DNA from: Nakamurella multipartita DSM 44233
GTDB lineage: Bacteria > Actinomycetota > Actinomycetes > Mycobacteriales > Nakamurellaceae
DNA: 64,000 nucleotides
Assembly (NCBI RefSeq): GCF_000024365.1
Contig: NC_013235.1
Span: 3,906,001 to 3,970,000, forward strand
Reading direction: 5' to 3'
The position numbers were made by a program, and so were the translations under genes. Shown piece after piece: positions 19,044-27,307 of this stretch (its first letter is position 1; each line of letters starts with the position of its first letter). A model generated the notes under the pieces. That model was not told where the DNA came from and did not search any database. It saw nothing but the letters and a program-made list of their open reading frames with translations.

Positions 19044-20058
19044 CTACAGGTCGCGGCGACGCAGAGTCTGCGCGCCGGCGGCCAGCAGTGCTACCGCGAT
19101 GATGAGGTTGAATCCGCTGATGATGAGCATCATCTGGGGGTATTCGGAGTCGGGCACGTAGATCTCGACGCGGTCGACAACCCCCGCTTCTTGCAGGCAC
19201 TCGATGAACTTTGCGCTTTCAGGGCAATTCAGGGTTGATATGTCGATGTCGAGGCCTTCGGAGTCTGCGTAACCGCTCCAGTTGTAGGCCGAGCCCATTC
19301 CCCCAGGGCTTTCGGTGGCGATGCCGGTGCTGTCGTTCCACCAGGTCTGGATGGGGATGAGTTCGCGTGTGTGTTGCACGACCAGTGGTTGCAGCAGGGT
19401 GGTACCGGCGATCAGGATACCGGCGGCGACCAGCCCGGTGACCACACCGCCGACGGTGCGCCAGAGCAGAGCGGCTGCCGCCGCTGCGGCGTAGACGACG
19501 AGGAATCGGGTGGCCGGGATCAGGCCGAGTATGTCGAAGCCTGGCGAGGTGAGTCTGGGCGCCCAGATGATCGAGTCGGAAGCACTATCAACAACCCACA
19601 GGGTTGCTGTCCCCAGCAGCGCTACGGCGGTGAAGACTGGTGCGGCGACGATGAGGACTTTGATCGTCCACCATCGGATCCGGGTCACGCTCTGGGTAAG
19701 GGCGTAGACCTGTGTTCGGTGTTCTTTATCTGGGCCGAAGGTGACCGCGCCGAGTACCGCACCGGCAACGACCGGGAGGACCAAGAGGGCTATCTGGTAT
19801 AGCCCCCACAGCGTCCTCGCGGGCTCTAACTCGCAGGTTGCACCGGGTGTTTCCCACCAGGTCGTCGAGGCACATGACGGGATCAAGAGCACGATCACCG
19901 CGAGCGCCAACCCCCCGCTGGCAACCAGGGCAACGGTGCCGACCACCCCAGAACCGATGTTGTCGCCACGCCGCCTGCCACATACGCGGCGTGGAGGTGC
20001 GAATGGCGGGTTCGCTGTTGTTGAACGCTGGCATGGTGTCCGTTCGGTCGGTCATCAT
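19044..20058 (-). pseudogene. ABC transporter permease with a frameshift near its start
   Basis: The frame from ATG 20058 gives MMTDRTDTMPAFNNSEPAIR and then MWQAAWRQHRFW. One extra G in a GGGG run at about 19946-19949 then shifts it. In the next frame the protein carries on as VVGTVALVASGGLALAVIVL and runs for about 300 residues with some six membrane segments and a large external loop, ending at 19044. Deleting one G gives a single 337-residue permease. Its start overlaps the ATPase stop as ATGA. The shift is in a homopolymer, so it may be a sequencing error. Confidence 0.75.
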
Positions 20059-20930
20059 GCTCCTACCGTGTCGGGGGTGGCAATTTCTGCGCTGCGCAAT
20101 CTGGCTATGACGATTTCGTCGAGGTCGGCCGGCTCATTAATCCAGTGCGCCGGCAGGATCGACGGGGCGAGCGACACCAACACGCTCGTCTGCTGCCCGG
20201 TGGTTCGCACTTCCACTCGATCGGCCGGCGGTAGCCAGTCCAGCGAGTCAGCGGAGGGGCCGGTCAGGATTCGGTGCTGCAGCACCAGGTCGTCCATCGG
20301 CCCGTGGAGTGCGACGCGCCCGTCCTGCAGCAGTAGCAACGCGTCGCAGGCGTCGCGGACCTCGGTCAAGATGTGTGAGGACATCACCACTGTCATGCCG
20401 GTGTCGGCAACCTCAGCCATCAGGGTCTGCTGGACGCGTAGCCGGGCCAGTGGATCGAGGTCTGCCATCGGCTCGTCGAGCAGCACCAGGGCGGGGCGTC
20501 GACCTAGCACCAGGATCAGCGCAAGTCGGGCCCGCTGTCCACCGGACAGCGTCCCGACCCTGTCTTCGAGGGAAAGGGAGGCCTCATCGAGTAGACGGTG
20601 CGCGTGGCGATCGTCCCAATCCGTGTTGAGATCTGCGGTTTGGGCCAGCATGTCCGCAACCCGCCATCGGCGGTACAGCGGCTTTTCCTGCGCGAGGTAA
20701 CCGACCGCCAGGTCCATTCGCCGGTCGACGAGCCGCCCACCTATGGCAATGTCGCCCTCGGTCAACGAGATGAGCCCGGCAGCTGCACCCAGCAGGGTCG
20801 ACTTCCCAGCACCGTTAGGCCCGACAAGAGCGGTGATCGAAGACGCCTCGATCGCCGCGTCGCAGTGGTGCAACGCCCAGCCGCGGTTGTAACGCTTGCT
20901 CGCGTTGTGGGCCTCCAACGAAATGCTCAT
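20055..20930 (-). CDS. ABC transporter ATP-binding protein (YtrB/bacitracin-export type)
   Basis: The 291-residue protein has Walker A (GPNGAGKSTLLGAAAGL), the Q-loop (VGYLAQEKPLYRRW), the ABC signature (GTLSGGQRARLALI), Walker B (ALVLLDEPMADLDPLARL) and the H-loop (VVMSSHILTEVRDACD). It overlaps the GntR regulator upstream and the permease downstream, forming a three-gene operon. Members next to a YtrA-type repressor usually respond to cell-wall-active compounds. The substrate cannot be told from sequence. Confidence 0.92.
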   Translation of the reverse strand: MSISLEAHNASKRYNRGWALHHCDAAIEASSITALVGPNGAGKSTLLGAAAGLISLTEGDIAIGGRLVDRRMDLAVGYLAQEKPLYRRWRVADMLAQTADLNTDWDDRHAHRLLDEASLSLEDRVGTLSGGQRARLALILVLGRRPALVLLDEPMADLDPLARLRVQQTLMAEVADTGMTVVMSSHILTEVRDACDALLLLQDGRVALHGPMDDLVLQHRILTGPSADSLDWLPPADRVEVRTTGQQTSVLVSLAPSILPAHWINEPADLDEIVIARLRSAEIATPDTVGA

Positions 20931-21319
20931 CTGGCCACCTCTCGCTCCCGCTCGTCCAACATGGTGGTCACCAAAGCCATGACGTCGTGCCGCTCCAGCC
21001 CGGATGCGGCTGCCGCAGCCAGCCAGCTCCGCAGTTCCACGGCCAGCGGTGACGCCAGGTCCGACTGAAGCCTGACCAGGTCAGCGGTGACGAAAGTGCC
21101 TGTACCAATCCGACCTTCGACTAGACCCTGCCGCTCCAACTCCCGGTACGCCTTCAAGACTGTGTTGGGGTTGATACCCGTCGCTGAGACAACTTCCCGT
21201 GCCGGCGGAAGTTGATCGCCAACACTGAGCCACCCGTTCTCCAAGGCTCGCCTGGTCTGCTCCACGATCTGCAGATAGGCCGGTACCGTCCCCCGGCGGA
21301 CGATCCGGAACTCGATCAC
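20927..21319 (-). CDS. GntR-family regulator, YtrA subfamily
   Basis: The 130-residue protein has a winged HTH (LENGWLSVGDQLPPAREVVS, then ATGINPNTVLKAYRELERQG) and only a short C-terminal helix pair, the compact YtrA architecture. Such proteins repress a downstream ABC operon, here the ATPase that overlaps its stop codon. GTG 21319 is the apparent start. A perfect palindrome (21328-21341) ends 9 bases before it and is the likely operator. Confidence 0.9.
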   Translation of the reverse strand: MIEFRIVRRGTVPAYLQIVEQTRRALENGWLSVGDQLPPAREVVSATGINPNTVLKAYRELERQGLVEGRIGTGTFVTADLVRLQSDLASPLAVELRSWLAAAAASGLERHDVMALVTTMLDEREREVAR

Positions 21320-21327
21320 GAGAGAAG

Positions 21328-21341
21328 ACTAGTTAACTAGT
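21328..21341. promoter_or_regulatory. Perfect palindrome ACTAGTTAACTAGT, probable operator of the GntR/ABC operon
   Basis: This 14-bp perfect palindrome is AT-rich in a GC-rich context, lies immediately upstream of the GntR start and contains the tniR stop codon. YtrA-type regulators bind similar inverted repeats over their own promoters. The position would allow simple steric autorepression. Confidence 0.65.
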
Positions 21342-22278
21342 GTACCGATCGCAACGTCGAGTGCTCATCCGGTTCGCCGGTGGAGGCGAGGGCACGATAC
21401 ACGGATGCGACCGACGGGTGCTGGCCGGCGTTCTTGCCGGTTTTGATGGTCAGCTTCTTGGCGATATCCGGGACTGGTGTTCCAGCGGCGTGCAGGGCGT
21501 TGGCGTAGATGAGGGAGTCGGGATCAATGACCGGGGGTCGACCGCCGTGCCGGCCGCGGGCGGCGGCGGCCTTCTGCCCTTCCAGGGTCTTTTCTCGGAT
21601 GTAGTCGCGGTCGAGTTGGGCGGCCACGGCCAGGACGGCGAACAGCATCGATCCCATCCCGGTGGGGTCGTAGATTCCGGTGAGCGGGCCGGTGAGCAGT
21701 TCGAGTTGAATGCCATCGCTCTGCAGGGCTGCGGTCAGGGTCATCAGTTCGGCGGCGTTGCGGGCCAGCCGCTTCATCTCGGCGACGGTCAGGATCACGA
21801 CCTGGTCGGGCGCGGCCTGCTTAATCTCCCGGGCCAACACCAGGGCGTTCTCCAGCTCGGGTCGCACCCGGACCCTGGTGCTGATCTTTTCGCTGAACAC
21901 CCGCCGGCACCCGGACCGCTCGAGCAGGTCGAGTTGGCCGGCCAGCTCCTGGCCGCTGGTCGAGCAGCGTGCGTACCCGATCCGAATAGGGCCCGTCTGC
22001 TGCGTCGTCGAGCCGGCGGTGCCGAGGCCGTTGTCGATCGGCGTCCAGGGCTGCCCGGGTCGGCGGCTCGCCGGGGTCGGCACGGCCAGCTCGTCTCGCA
22101 GCGCCGGCACGAGCACGAACCGGGCGGTGTGGTATTTCGCCGCCGTGGTGCCCGACCGCGTGCGGCACGGACTGCCGGCCGGGGCCTGACATTGCGGGCA
22201 GTCGTGCCGCTCGACCGAGTCGGCCGCCGCCGGCGCACCTTGGGGTCTGTGGCTCACGCCCGAAGTCTCGCACAACAC
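21337..22278 (-). CDS. tniR: Serine resolvase of the Tn402-like transposon (TniR-like) with an N-terminal zinc-finger-like segment
   Basis: The frame encodes 313 residues. A short Cys segment (CPQCQAPAGSPCRTRSGTTA) precedes a serine recombinase domain with IGYARCSTSGQELAGQLDLL, an ILTVAEMKRLARNAAELMTL variant of the usual KLDRLAR motif, and a C-terminal HTH (VPDIAKKLTIKTGKNAGQHP, SVASVYRAL). It would resolve cointegrates made during replicative transposition. The GTG at 22278 overlaps the first res dyad, and a second GTG about 7 codons on (at VSHRPQ) is an equally likely start. Confidence 0.85.
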   Translation of the reverse strand: MLCETSGVSHRPQGAPAAADSVERHDCPQCQAPAGSPCRTRSGTTAAKYHTARFVLVPALRDELAVPTPASRRPGQPWTPIDNGLGTAGSTTQQTGPIRIGYARCSTSGQELAGQLDLLERSGCRRVFSEKISTRVRVRPELENALVLAREIKQAAPDQVVILTVAEMKRLARNAAELMTLTAALQSDGIQLELLTGPLTGIYDPTGMGSMLFAVLAVAAQLDRDYIREKTLEGQKAAAARGRHGGRPPVIDPDSLIYANALHAAGTPVPDIAKKLTIKTGKNAGQHPSVASVYRALASTGEPDEHSTLRSVH

Positions 22279-22390
22279 CCTCTCAAAAAAGCGCGATTGT
22301 GCGAGGGATTCTGAGAATCTTCACCAGGGCAAACACCAGCCGCCGAGGACACATCGCGGGTCTCTCACAATTGACCGTTTGTGAGAGGCG
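22262..22390. promoter_or_regulatory. Probable res site of the transposon (two dyads)
   Basis: The tniQ-tniR gap holds TCGCACAA (22268-22275) facing TTGTGCGA (22297-22304), and CTCTCACAA (22362-22370) facing TTGTGAGAG (22379-22387). The half-sites share a CNCACAA core. Paired resolvase sites between tniQ and tniR are the standard arrangement in the Tn5053 group. Confidence 0.7.
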
Positions 22391-22393
22391 CAG

Positions 22394-23617
22394 TCACCCA
22401 CTACGAGCGGCCTGATCCCGGGTGGGGAGAAGCTCGGAAGGAATACCAGTCTCGATCAGCTCTCCGCGGATACGGCTGTAGGCAAGTTCGTTTGGGGTGT
22501 AGCAGGTCAGTAGGGAGAGCAGTTGCCGGGCGGTCCCGGCGTCTTGGCGGGCGATGCCGATGACGTCGCGGATGCTGGTCATCGCGGCCTGCCAGACGGT
22601 GGTCGCCGGGGCCGGGTCTATCCGGTGGTGCGGTGGGTCACCGTCATAGACGGCGGGATGCTGTTGAGCGTGGAGCAGCGGGGCCAGGGTTCCGGCCGCG
22701 GGGATCCGGCCGGTCTCGATGAGGTCGACCGCCGCCGCGGCGGCATGCAGCATCGCCTGCTGGGCCGGCCAGTCGAGACACTCGTAGGGCCGCCACCGGA
22801 TCTGGCCGGCGCGGGGCGAACGTCCGATCGTCTGCCAGACCAGCTGCAAGTTGCTGCGGTAGGACGGTCGGACCGTTGAGGTAGGGGTGTTGACCTCGTC
22901 GAGCAGGGTGCGCAGCAGACGCAGCCACGCGCCGACATGAACCGCTCGGCCGGGCAGGGACACTGTCCCGGTGGCCAGACCCTCGTGGGTGCGGCGGTCC
23001 ATCGCCGTCACGCGGGGATCCGTGGGCGTCGGCACCATGTCCTTGTCCTCCCAGGCGATGAAGGCCCCCAGGGATCCGAACATGGCCTCCAGCCGGTAGC
23101 CGTGCTTCGGACAACCGATCGTCAGCGGGATCCGCGAAGCCAGCGCGAAGACAGCCGACTCGCCGTCCGCGTCGTCGATGCAGCGTGGGCAGGCCCGGCG
23201 CATCATCGGCCGGTCCGGCAGCCAGGCGCGCCAGATCGGCAGATCACGCTTGATGGCCCGGCCCGGTGGGAGGATGACCGAGTCCTGCTGCACGTAGGTT
23301 TCGAACGCCGCAGTCCCTTGGGTGGGGTCGAGGGTGTCCAGCAGCCAGGGCACCCATCCGGCGATCGTCATGCTGGCCAACTGGTCTCGCGGCACCCCGG
23401 TGCGTTCGTGCAGTGCCTCGAGCATGCCGGGCGGCGGCTCCATGTCCAGGTCGCTCAGGTTCTGGTCTCCGAGTTCGAACGATGCCGGCCCGAGGTTGTG
23501 GCGCACCAATTGGCCCGGGGTCATCCCGTAGGCGTCGGCGACCCGGATCAGCCAGGACGACAGCGCTTCCCCCGCTTCGGGTTGCGGGTGCAGCGGCCAC
23601 CGGGCGGCGCCGGTCAT
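22394..23617 (-). CDS. tniQ: TniQ-family transposition protein
   Basis: The protein has 407 residues. The N-terminus WPLHPQPEAGEALSSWLIRV is the classic TniQ opening, followed by the AYGMTPGQLVRHNLG helix region. A zinc-binding pair is seen as RRACPRCIDDADG and IGCPKHGYRL. TniQ links the target selector to the TniA/TniB transposition machinery, as in Tn7-like and Tn5053-like elements. ATG 23617 overlaps the tniB stop as ATGA and fixes the start. Confidence 0.92.
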   Translation of the reverse strand: MTGAARWPLHPQPEAGEALSSWLIRVADAYGMTPGQLVRHNLGPASFELGDQNLSDLDMEPPPGMLEALHERTGVPRDQLASMTIAGWVPWLLDTLDPTQGTAAFETYVQQDSVILPPGRAIKRDLPIWRAWLPDRPMMRRACPRCIDDADGESAVFALASRIPLTIGCPKHGYRLEAMFGSLGAFIAWEDKDMVPTPTDPRVTAMDRRTHEGLATGTVSLPGRAVHVGAWLRLLRTLLDEVNTPTSTVRPSYRSNLQLVWQTIGRSPRAGQIRWRPYECLDWPAQQAMLHAAAAAVDLIETGRIPAAGTLAPLLHAQQHPAVYDGDPPHHRIDPAPATTVWQAAMTSIRDVIGIARQDAGTARQLLSLLTCYTPNELAYSRIRGELIETGIPSELLPTRDQAARSG

Positions 23618-24540
23618 GCGAGTTCTCGTTCGAACTGTCGGCGCCGTTCGGACGGGCCGGCGTAGGTCGACAGCCGCAGGGTGCGCTGGTTGATCGCCTC
23701 CTCGCCTGACTCGATCGCCGCGACCGCCGCCTGGGTCAGCAGGTGGGCGAGTTCGCCTATCGTGCCCTCGCTGCGGGTCAGCAGGTACCGGGCCATCGCC
23801 TCGGTGGCGATGCTCGACGGCCGGCGCAGCGGGAACGCGGTGGCGAAGCTGGCCAGCAGCGAACACGATTCCTGGTCGGGTTCCCACCGCGGCAGCGGGA
23901 ACGGCTGGAAGCGGTTCTCGAGTTGATCGTCGGAGCGGATCGCCAGATAAGCCTCGCGGGTGCCCACGCCGACCAGTGGTATCCGCAGCTCGTTGCCCAG
24001 GAACCGGATCAGGTTAAGGAACTCGCGTCGACGATCGCTGCTGCCGGCCAGCACGTTGTGCAGCTCGTCGATCACCAGCATCCGCACCCCGACCGCCCGC
24101 AGCAGCGTCAGCGTGGCCTGTTCGAGTTCGGCCAGCCGTTGCCGCGGCCGCAACGGCGCACCCATCGCGGCCAGCACCGCGACATAGAACCGGGTCACCG
24201 AGGGCTCGGACGGCATTTGCACGACCAGCACCGGGATCTCCTCCCTGTCCGGGTGGGAGATCGGCGGGTGGCCGCGTCGGAACTTCTCGACGATCATCGA
24301 CTTGCCGTTGTTCGTCGGCCCGATCAGCAGCATGTTCGGCATCCGCTGCCGGCCCGGCCAGCCGTACAACTCCTCCAGCCGCTCCAACGACGCCGCCGCC
24401 CGGCTGTAGCCGATCCACCGGTCCGCGCGCACGAACCGGAGCCGTTCCTCGCCCGGAAGGCAGGCTATCGGCCGGATCTCCGGACGCAGGTGCTCAAGAT
24501 CCGGATCGCCCTCGACTCCGCTACCCGTGCTGCTTCCCAT
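23614..24540 (-). CDS. tniB: TniB-family AAA+ ATPase
   Basis: The 308-residue protein has Walker A LLIGPTNNGKSMIVEKF and Walker B VRMLVIDELHNVLAGS, with sensor regions IPLVGVGTREAYLAIRSD and a C-terminal helical lid. It is the TnsC-like regulator that recruits and activates the DDE transposase at chosen targets. It follows tniA by 19 bp and overlaps tniQ. Its P-loop DNA lacks the GGC codon of the P-loop-targeting element's sites and is intact. Confidence 0.93.
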   Translation of the reverse strand: MGSSTGSGVEGDPDLEHLRPEIRPIACLPGEERLRFVRADRWIGYSRAAASLERLEELYGWPGRQRMPNMLLIGPTNNGKSMIVEKFRRGHPPISHPDREEIPVLVVQMPSEPSVTRFYVAVLAAMGAPLRPRQRLAELEQATLTLLRAVGVRMLVIDELHNVLAGSSDRRREFLNLIRFLGNELRIPLVGVGTREAYLAIRSDDQLENRFQPFPLPRWEPDQESCSLLASFATAFPLRRPSSIATEAMARYLLTRSEGTIGELAHLLTQAAVAAIESGEEAINQRTLRLSTYAGPSERRRQFERELA

Positions 24541-24559
24541 GACCGTCCTGCCTCCTTCG

Positions 24560-26224
24560 TCACCATTGCTCGATCACGTCGAATGGGGCCGCCGGCGTCG
24601 CCACGGCGTCGTCGGGTGGACATTCCGGCGTAGTGCTGCTGGGCCGCTGGGCGCTCGTGCCGCCGCTGGCTGCTCGACGGGCGGTGTCGCGGCGGGCCTT
24701 GCGGGTAGTCGCCGCGGCTGACTCGGTGATGGACCGCATCTGCTCCACCGTCCGGAACAGGGCGTCCTCGTCGACCTGGTCACGGCCAAGGGTGCGGAGT
24801 CGTTCCACCGCCGCCCGGTGTTCCCACACGCTCACCGCCGGATGGGACATGGTCCGGTACGGCACCTCGAGGTAGGTCCCGTCGTCCGGGTCCAGGACCC
24901 AGACCCGGCTGATGTCTCTCGGGTCCCGTCGGATCACGAACCGGCCCAGTCGATCCCGGCGGGCGATCCAGGGCTTGAGCGCGTCGCAGAAGTAGTGCAC
25001 GTGGTCGATCACGAACCCGGTTCTGGTCAGGGTCCGGCGGATCACCGGCAGGAAGTCGACCAGGAACGCCGCCTCGTGGGTGACGACCGCCGGCGCGCCG
25101 GTGGTGGCGATCCCGTCGACCCATCGGGCCGCGGGTGGCTGGCGCAGGGTGCCGTGGACCTGTCCGTGATAGGCGGCCACCGCCAGGGCCAGCCACCGCT
25201 GCAGCTCCGTCATCGTCAGGCAGGCCGTCGCGTCGGCGTCGTACCCCGATCGCTGCCCGGGATTGGAGAACGTCGTCCCGGGCAGCTCGTGGATCAGCCG
25301 CATCATCGTGCCGATCACCCGCTCGACGATGCCGCCGTAGTGCGGCCGCCCGGGTGGCCGGTACCGCAGCGCGATCCCGTGCTGCTCACATCCGCGACGC
25401 AACGCCTCGCTCCTGAATTCCGCGGCGTTGTCCAGGTACAGCTCGACCGGTTTGCCGCTCATCGGCCAGGACGCCTCCACCCCGAGGTGCTCCAGCCAGG
25501 GCCGCTTGTCGGTGACCATGTGCGCCAGGCACAACCCGACCGTGGTCGCCGACGGCGCCTCCAACGTGACCACCAATCCGGGGACCGCCCGGCTGAACAC
25601 GTCGATCCCGGCCGTCAGATACGGGCGGCCGATCGGCAGCCGGTGCCGCTCGTCGACCACGATCAGGTCGACCACCGTATGGTCGATCTGGATCTGTTCC
25701 AGCACCGCGGTGACCGACGGAGGCACCCCGCCGGCCGACGCCCGGGCCCGCGCCGCGTCGGATCCCTCCCGCCGACGCGTGGCCTGCGCCGGGTCGAGCT
25801 TCGCGATCCGCCGCACCACCGAACCCCGCGACGGCGGCCGCAGTCCCTGGGTGCGGCATTGCCGGACGATCTCCCGGTGCACCGTCGCGACCGTCTTCCG
25901 CTGCCGAGTCAGGTATTGCCGGCGCAGCACCTCCCGGATAACCACCTCGACCTCCTCCGGGAGCTGGTCGCGACCACGACCGCCGCTGGACCAGCCCGGA
26001 ATCAGATCCGACACCACCCCCTCGCCCTGCCGCCAGCGGCGAAGCAGCACGTAGACCTGACGAACGGACACCCGCAGCTCCGCCGCGGCTGCCTCCACCG
26101 ACGCCCGACCCACGACATCCCGCTCAGCCAGCGGGCCGATCACAGCTGCCCGACGAACCGCCAGATTCCAAACCTCGTCCGGAACCGACAGCGCCCGCTC
26201 CTGGACCACCGCCTCGTCGACCAT
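24560..26224 (-). CDS. tniA: TniA-family DDE transposase
   Basis: The 554-residue transposase has an N-terminal HTH (VEAAAAELRVSVRQVYVLLR) and an rve-type catalytic core. The acidic residues are visible as QIQIDHTVVDLIVVDE, ELYLDNAAEFRSEALRRG and HYGGIVERVIGTMMRLIHEL. The C-terminal Mu-like beta barrel (RRDPRDISRVWVLDPDDGTY) follows. It is the TnsB-like protein that binds the 19-bp repeats at 26243-26361 and joins the ends to the target. Confidence 0.93.
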   Translation of the reverse strand: MVDEAVVQERALSVPDEVWNLAVRRAAVIGPLAERDVVGRASVEAAAAELRVSVRQVYVLLRRWRQGEGVVSDLIPGWSSGGRGRDQLPEEVEVVIREVLRRQYLTRQRKTVATVHREIVRQCRTQGLRPPSRGSVVRRIAKLDPAQATRRREGSDAARARASAGGVPPSVTAVLEQIQIDHTVVDLIVVDERHRLPIGRPYLTAGIDVFSRAVPGLVVTLEAPSATTVGLCLAHMVTDKRPWLEHLGVEASWPMSGKPVELYLDNAAEFRSEALRRGCEQHGIALRYRPPGRPHYGGIVERVIGTMMRLIHELPGTTFSNPGQRSGYDADATACLTMTELQRWLALAVAAYHGQVHGTLRQPPAARWVDGIATTGAPAVVTHEAAFLVDFLPVIRRTLTRTGFVIDHVHYFCDALKPWIARRDRLGRFVIRRDPRDISRVWVLDPDDGTYLEVPYRTMSHPAVSVWEHRAAVERLRTLGRDQVDEDALFRTVEQMRSITESAAATTRKARRDTARRAASGGTSAQRPSSTTPECPPDDAVATPAAPFDVIEQW

Positions 26225-26242
26225 CGCCGACCCTCACCCGCC

Positions 26243-26361
26243 GTGAACACGAATCCGGACAGAACGGACCATAGTGCACACGAACTCGGACAGCGCGATG
26301 ACCGCGTAACCCTGCACACCACTCCGAGCTACACAGGTCGCCGTGCAGGCGAACTCGGACA
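26243..26361 (+). repeat. Three 19-bp transposase-binding repeats at the tniA end
   Basis: The repeats are at 26243-26261 (GTGAACACGAATCCGGACA), 26274-26292 (GTGCACACGAACTCGGACA) and 26343-26361 (GTGCAGGCGAACTCGGACA). The last lies within the terminal inverted repeat. Arrays of this kind are TniA/TnsB binding sites. Confidence 0.8.
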
Positions 26362-26367
26362 TCGACA
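26340..26367 (-). repeat. Right terminal inverted repeat of the Tn402-like transposon
   Basis: Read on the minus strand it begins TGTCGATGTCCGAGTTCG and matches the left end at 26 of 28 positions. The host sequence GGCGTC follows directly. Confidence 0.85.
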
Positions 26368-26373
26368 GGCGTC

Positions 26374-26725
26374 GTCGCGTCGTCGGTGTGCCGTAGAAGG
26401 TTGGTCCTGCGGAACGGCGACGGCCGGCGTCCGCACTCCAGCGCTGTTGGGCGCTAATCAGCTAGCTAGGGCGCGGATGATCTTCAGCTGGCCAGCAGGG
26501 TCCACCTCCAAGGCTGGATTCCGGCCCCCGAGACAATTGATGATTTCCAGCACCAAGGAATGCGAATAGAACCAGCTTTGCAATTCGTATCGCGAGGAAT
26601 ACTGCTGCTGCCAGCGCAGTCAGGCTGTGCTTCGTCGTCGCGCCGGAGCAGGCCGCCCAGATCCTGGTCAACGAGGCGGCGGACGCCGGCAGTACAACCG
26701 CGCGCAGCAGCGCCGGTGACGGGGC
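26374..26725. other. No supported gene; right flank of the transposon
   Basis: A minus-strand frame of 69 residues (26462-26671) has a hydrophobic stretch but no recognisable family and no clear ribosome site. The region probably holds the other side of the interrupted resolvase/res neighbourhood and decayed DNA before the stress locus. Confidence 0.45.
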
Positions 26726-27169
26726 TCAGACTAGTAGTCCGAACAGGGTGGACGCGCGCTCCCAGTGCCCGGTGTTCGGGTTGCTCACCTCCGGGTCGAC
26801 AATCCGGAAGGACCTGGCCAGCCCGACACTGAGGCCGCCGAATACCTCGGTGAGGACGTCCTCGGTCTCCTCGCCGAACGTCACGTCGCCCGGAGGGCGG
26901 CGCAGCGTCTGGCCGATCCAGTCGCGCATGTCGCCGGCCGTCTCGAGCTTGCCGAACTCGCGCATCCGCTCCTGCAGGCCTTTGGTGATCGGCAGGTCCT
27001 GCGGGGCGATGACGTCCCGGTTGTTCCAGTGGGCGTTGTCGCGCGCGGAGACGGCGATGTCGTCGATCTTCTGGTCGACGAACGCCCGGAAGCGGGCGAT
27101 GTCGGACTTGTCGACGTTGATGTCCCCAGCCTCGCGGAAGAACTTCTTTACCTCGGGTATCCCGGCCAT
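26726..27169 (-). CDS. DUF1931 histone-fold protein
   Basis: The 147-residue protein begins MAGIPEVKKFFREAGDINVD and continues with KSDIARFRAFVDQKIDDIAV and NRDVIAPQDLPITKGLQERM. This matches the DUF1931 family, whose Aquifex member has a single-chain double histone fold. Bacterial members are candidates for DNA binding or stress-associated chromatin roles, but function is not established. It is the last gene of the minus-strand stress locus, 138 bp downstream of the FMN reductase. Confidence 0.85.
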   Translation of the reverse strand: MAGIPEVKKFFREAGDINVDKSDIARFRAFVDQKIDDIAVSARDNAHWNNRDVIAPQDLPITKGLQERMREFGKLETAGDMRDWIGQTLRRPPGDVTFGEETEDVLTEVFGGLSVGLARSFRIVDPEVSNPNTGHWERASTLFGLLV

Positions 27170-27307
27170 GAGCCCTCCTCTGGATCGCCTGTTCTGCTCA
27201 TCGATTTCTGCGTGGGGTGGTTGTTCGTGTCGGGACCAGGTGCGAGCCGGGGAGTCCTCCGGGTCCCGGGAGCGTGCGTGATCCGCCGGTGGTCGTTGCT
27301 ACTGCCG

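Larger units (their letters stand above)
18926..26367 (-). mobile_element. Tn402/Tn5053-type transposon carrying a GntR/ABC-transporter cargo
   Basis: The 7442-bp element has 28-bp terminal inverted repeats with two mismatches (TGTCGAT at 18926 and its reverse complement at 26340-26367). The 6-bp sequence GGCGTC abuts both ends (18920-18925 and 26368-26373); this family usually makes 5-bp duplications. It holds tniA, tniB, tniQ and a tniR-type resolvase in that transcription order, plus a res-like region between tniQ and tniR. The cargo between tniR and the left end is a GntR regulator, an ABC ATPase and a permease. Except for the permease, all genes are intact. Confidence 0.9.

Noticed and set aside
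23614..24540. TniB P-loop as a further target of the P-loop element
   Set aside because: Its Walker A is GPTNNGKS, the DNA lacks the GGC codon of the target core, and the gene is uninterrupted.
26462..26671. 69-codon minus-strand frame with a hydrophobic stretch
   Set aside because: No ribosome site, no family, in a decayed flank of the transposon.
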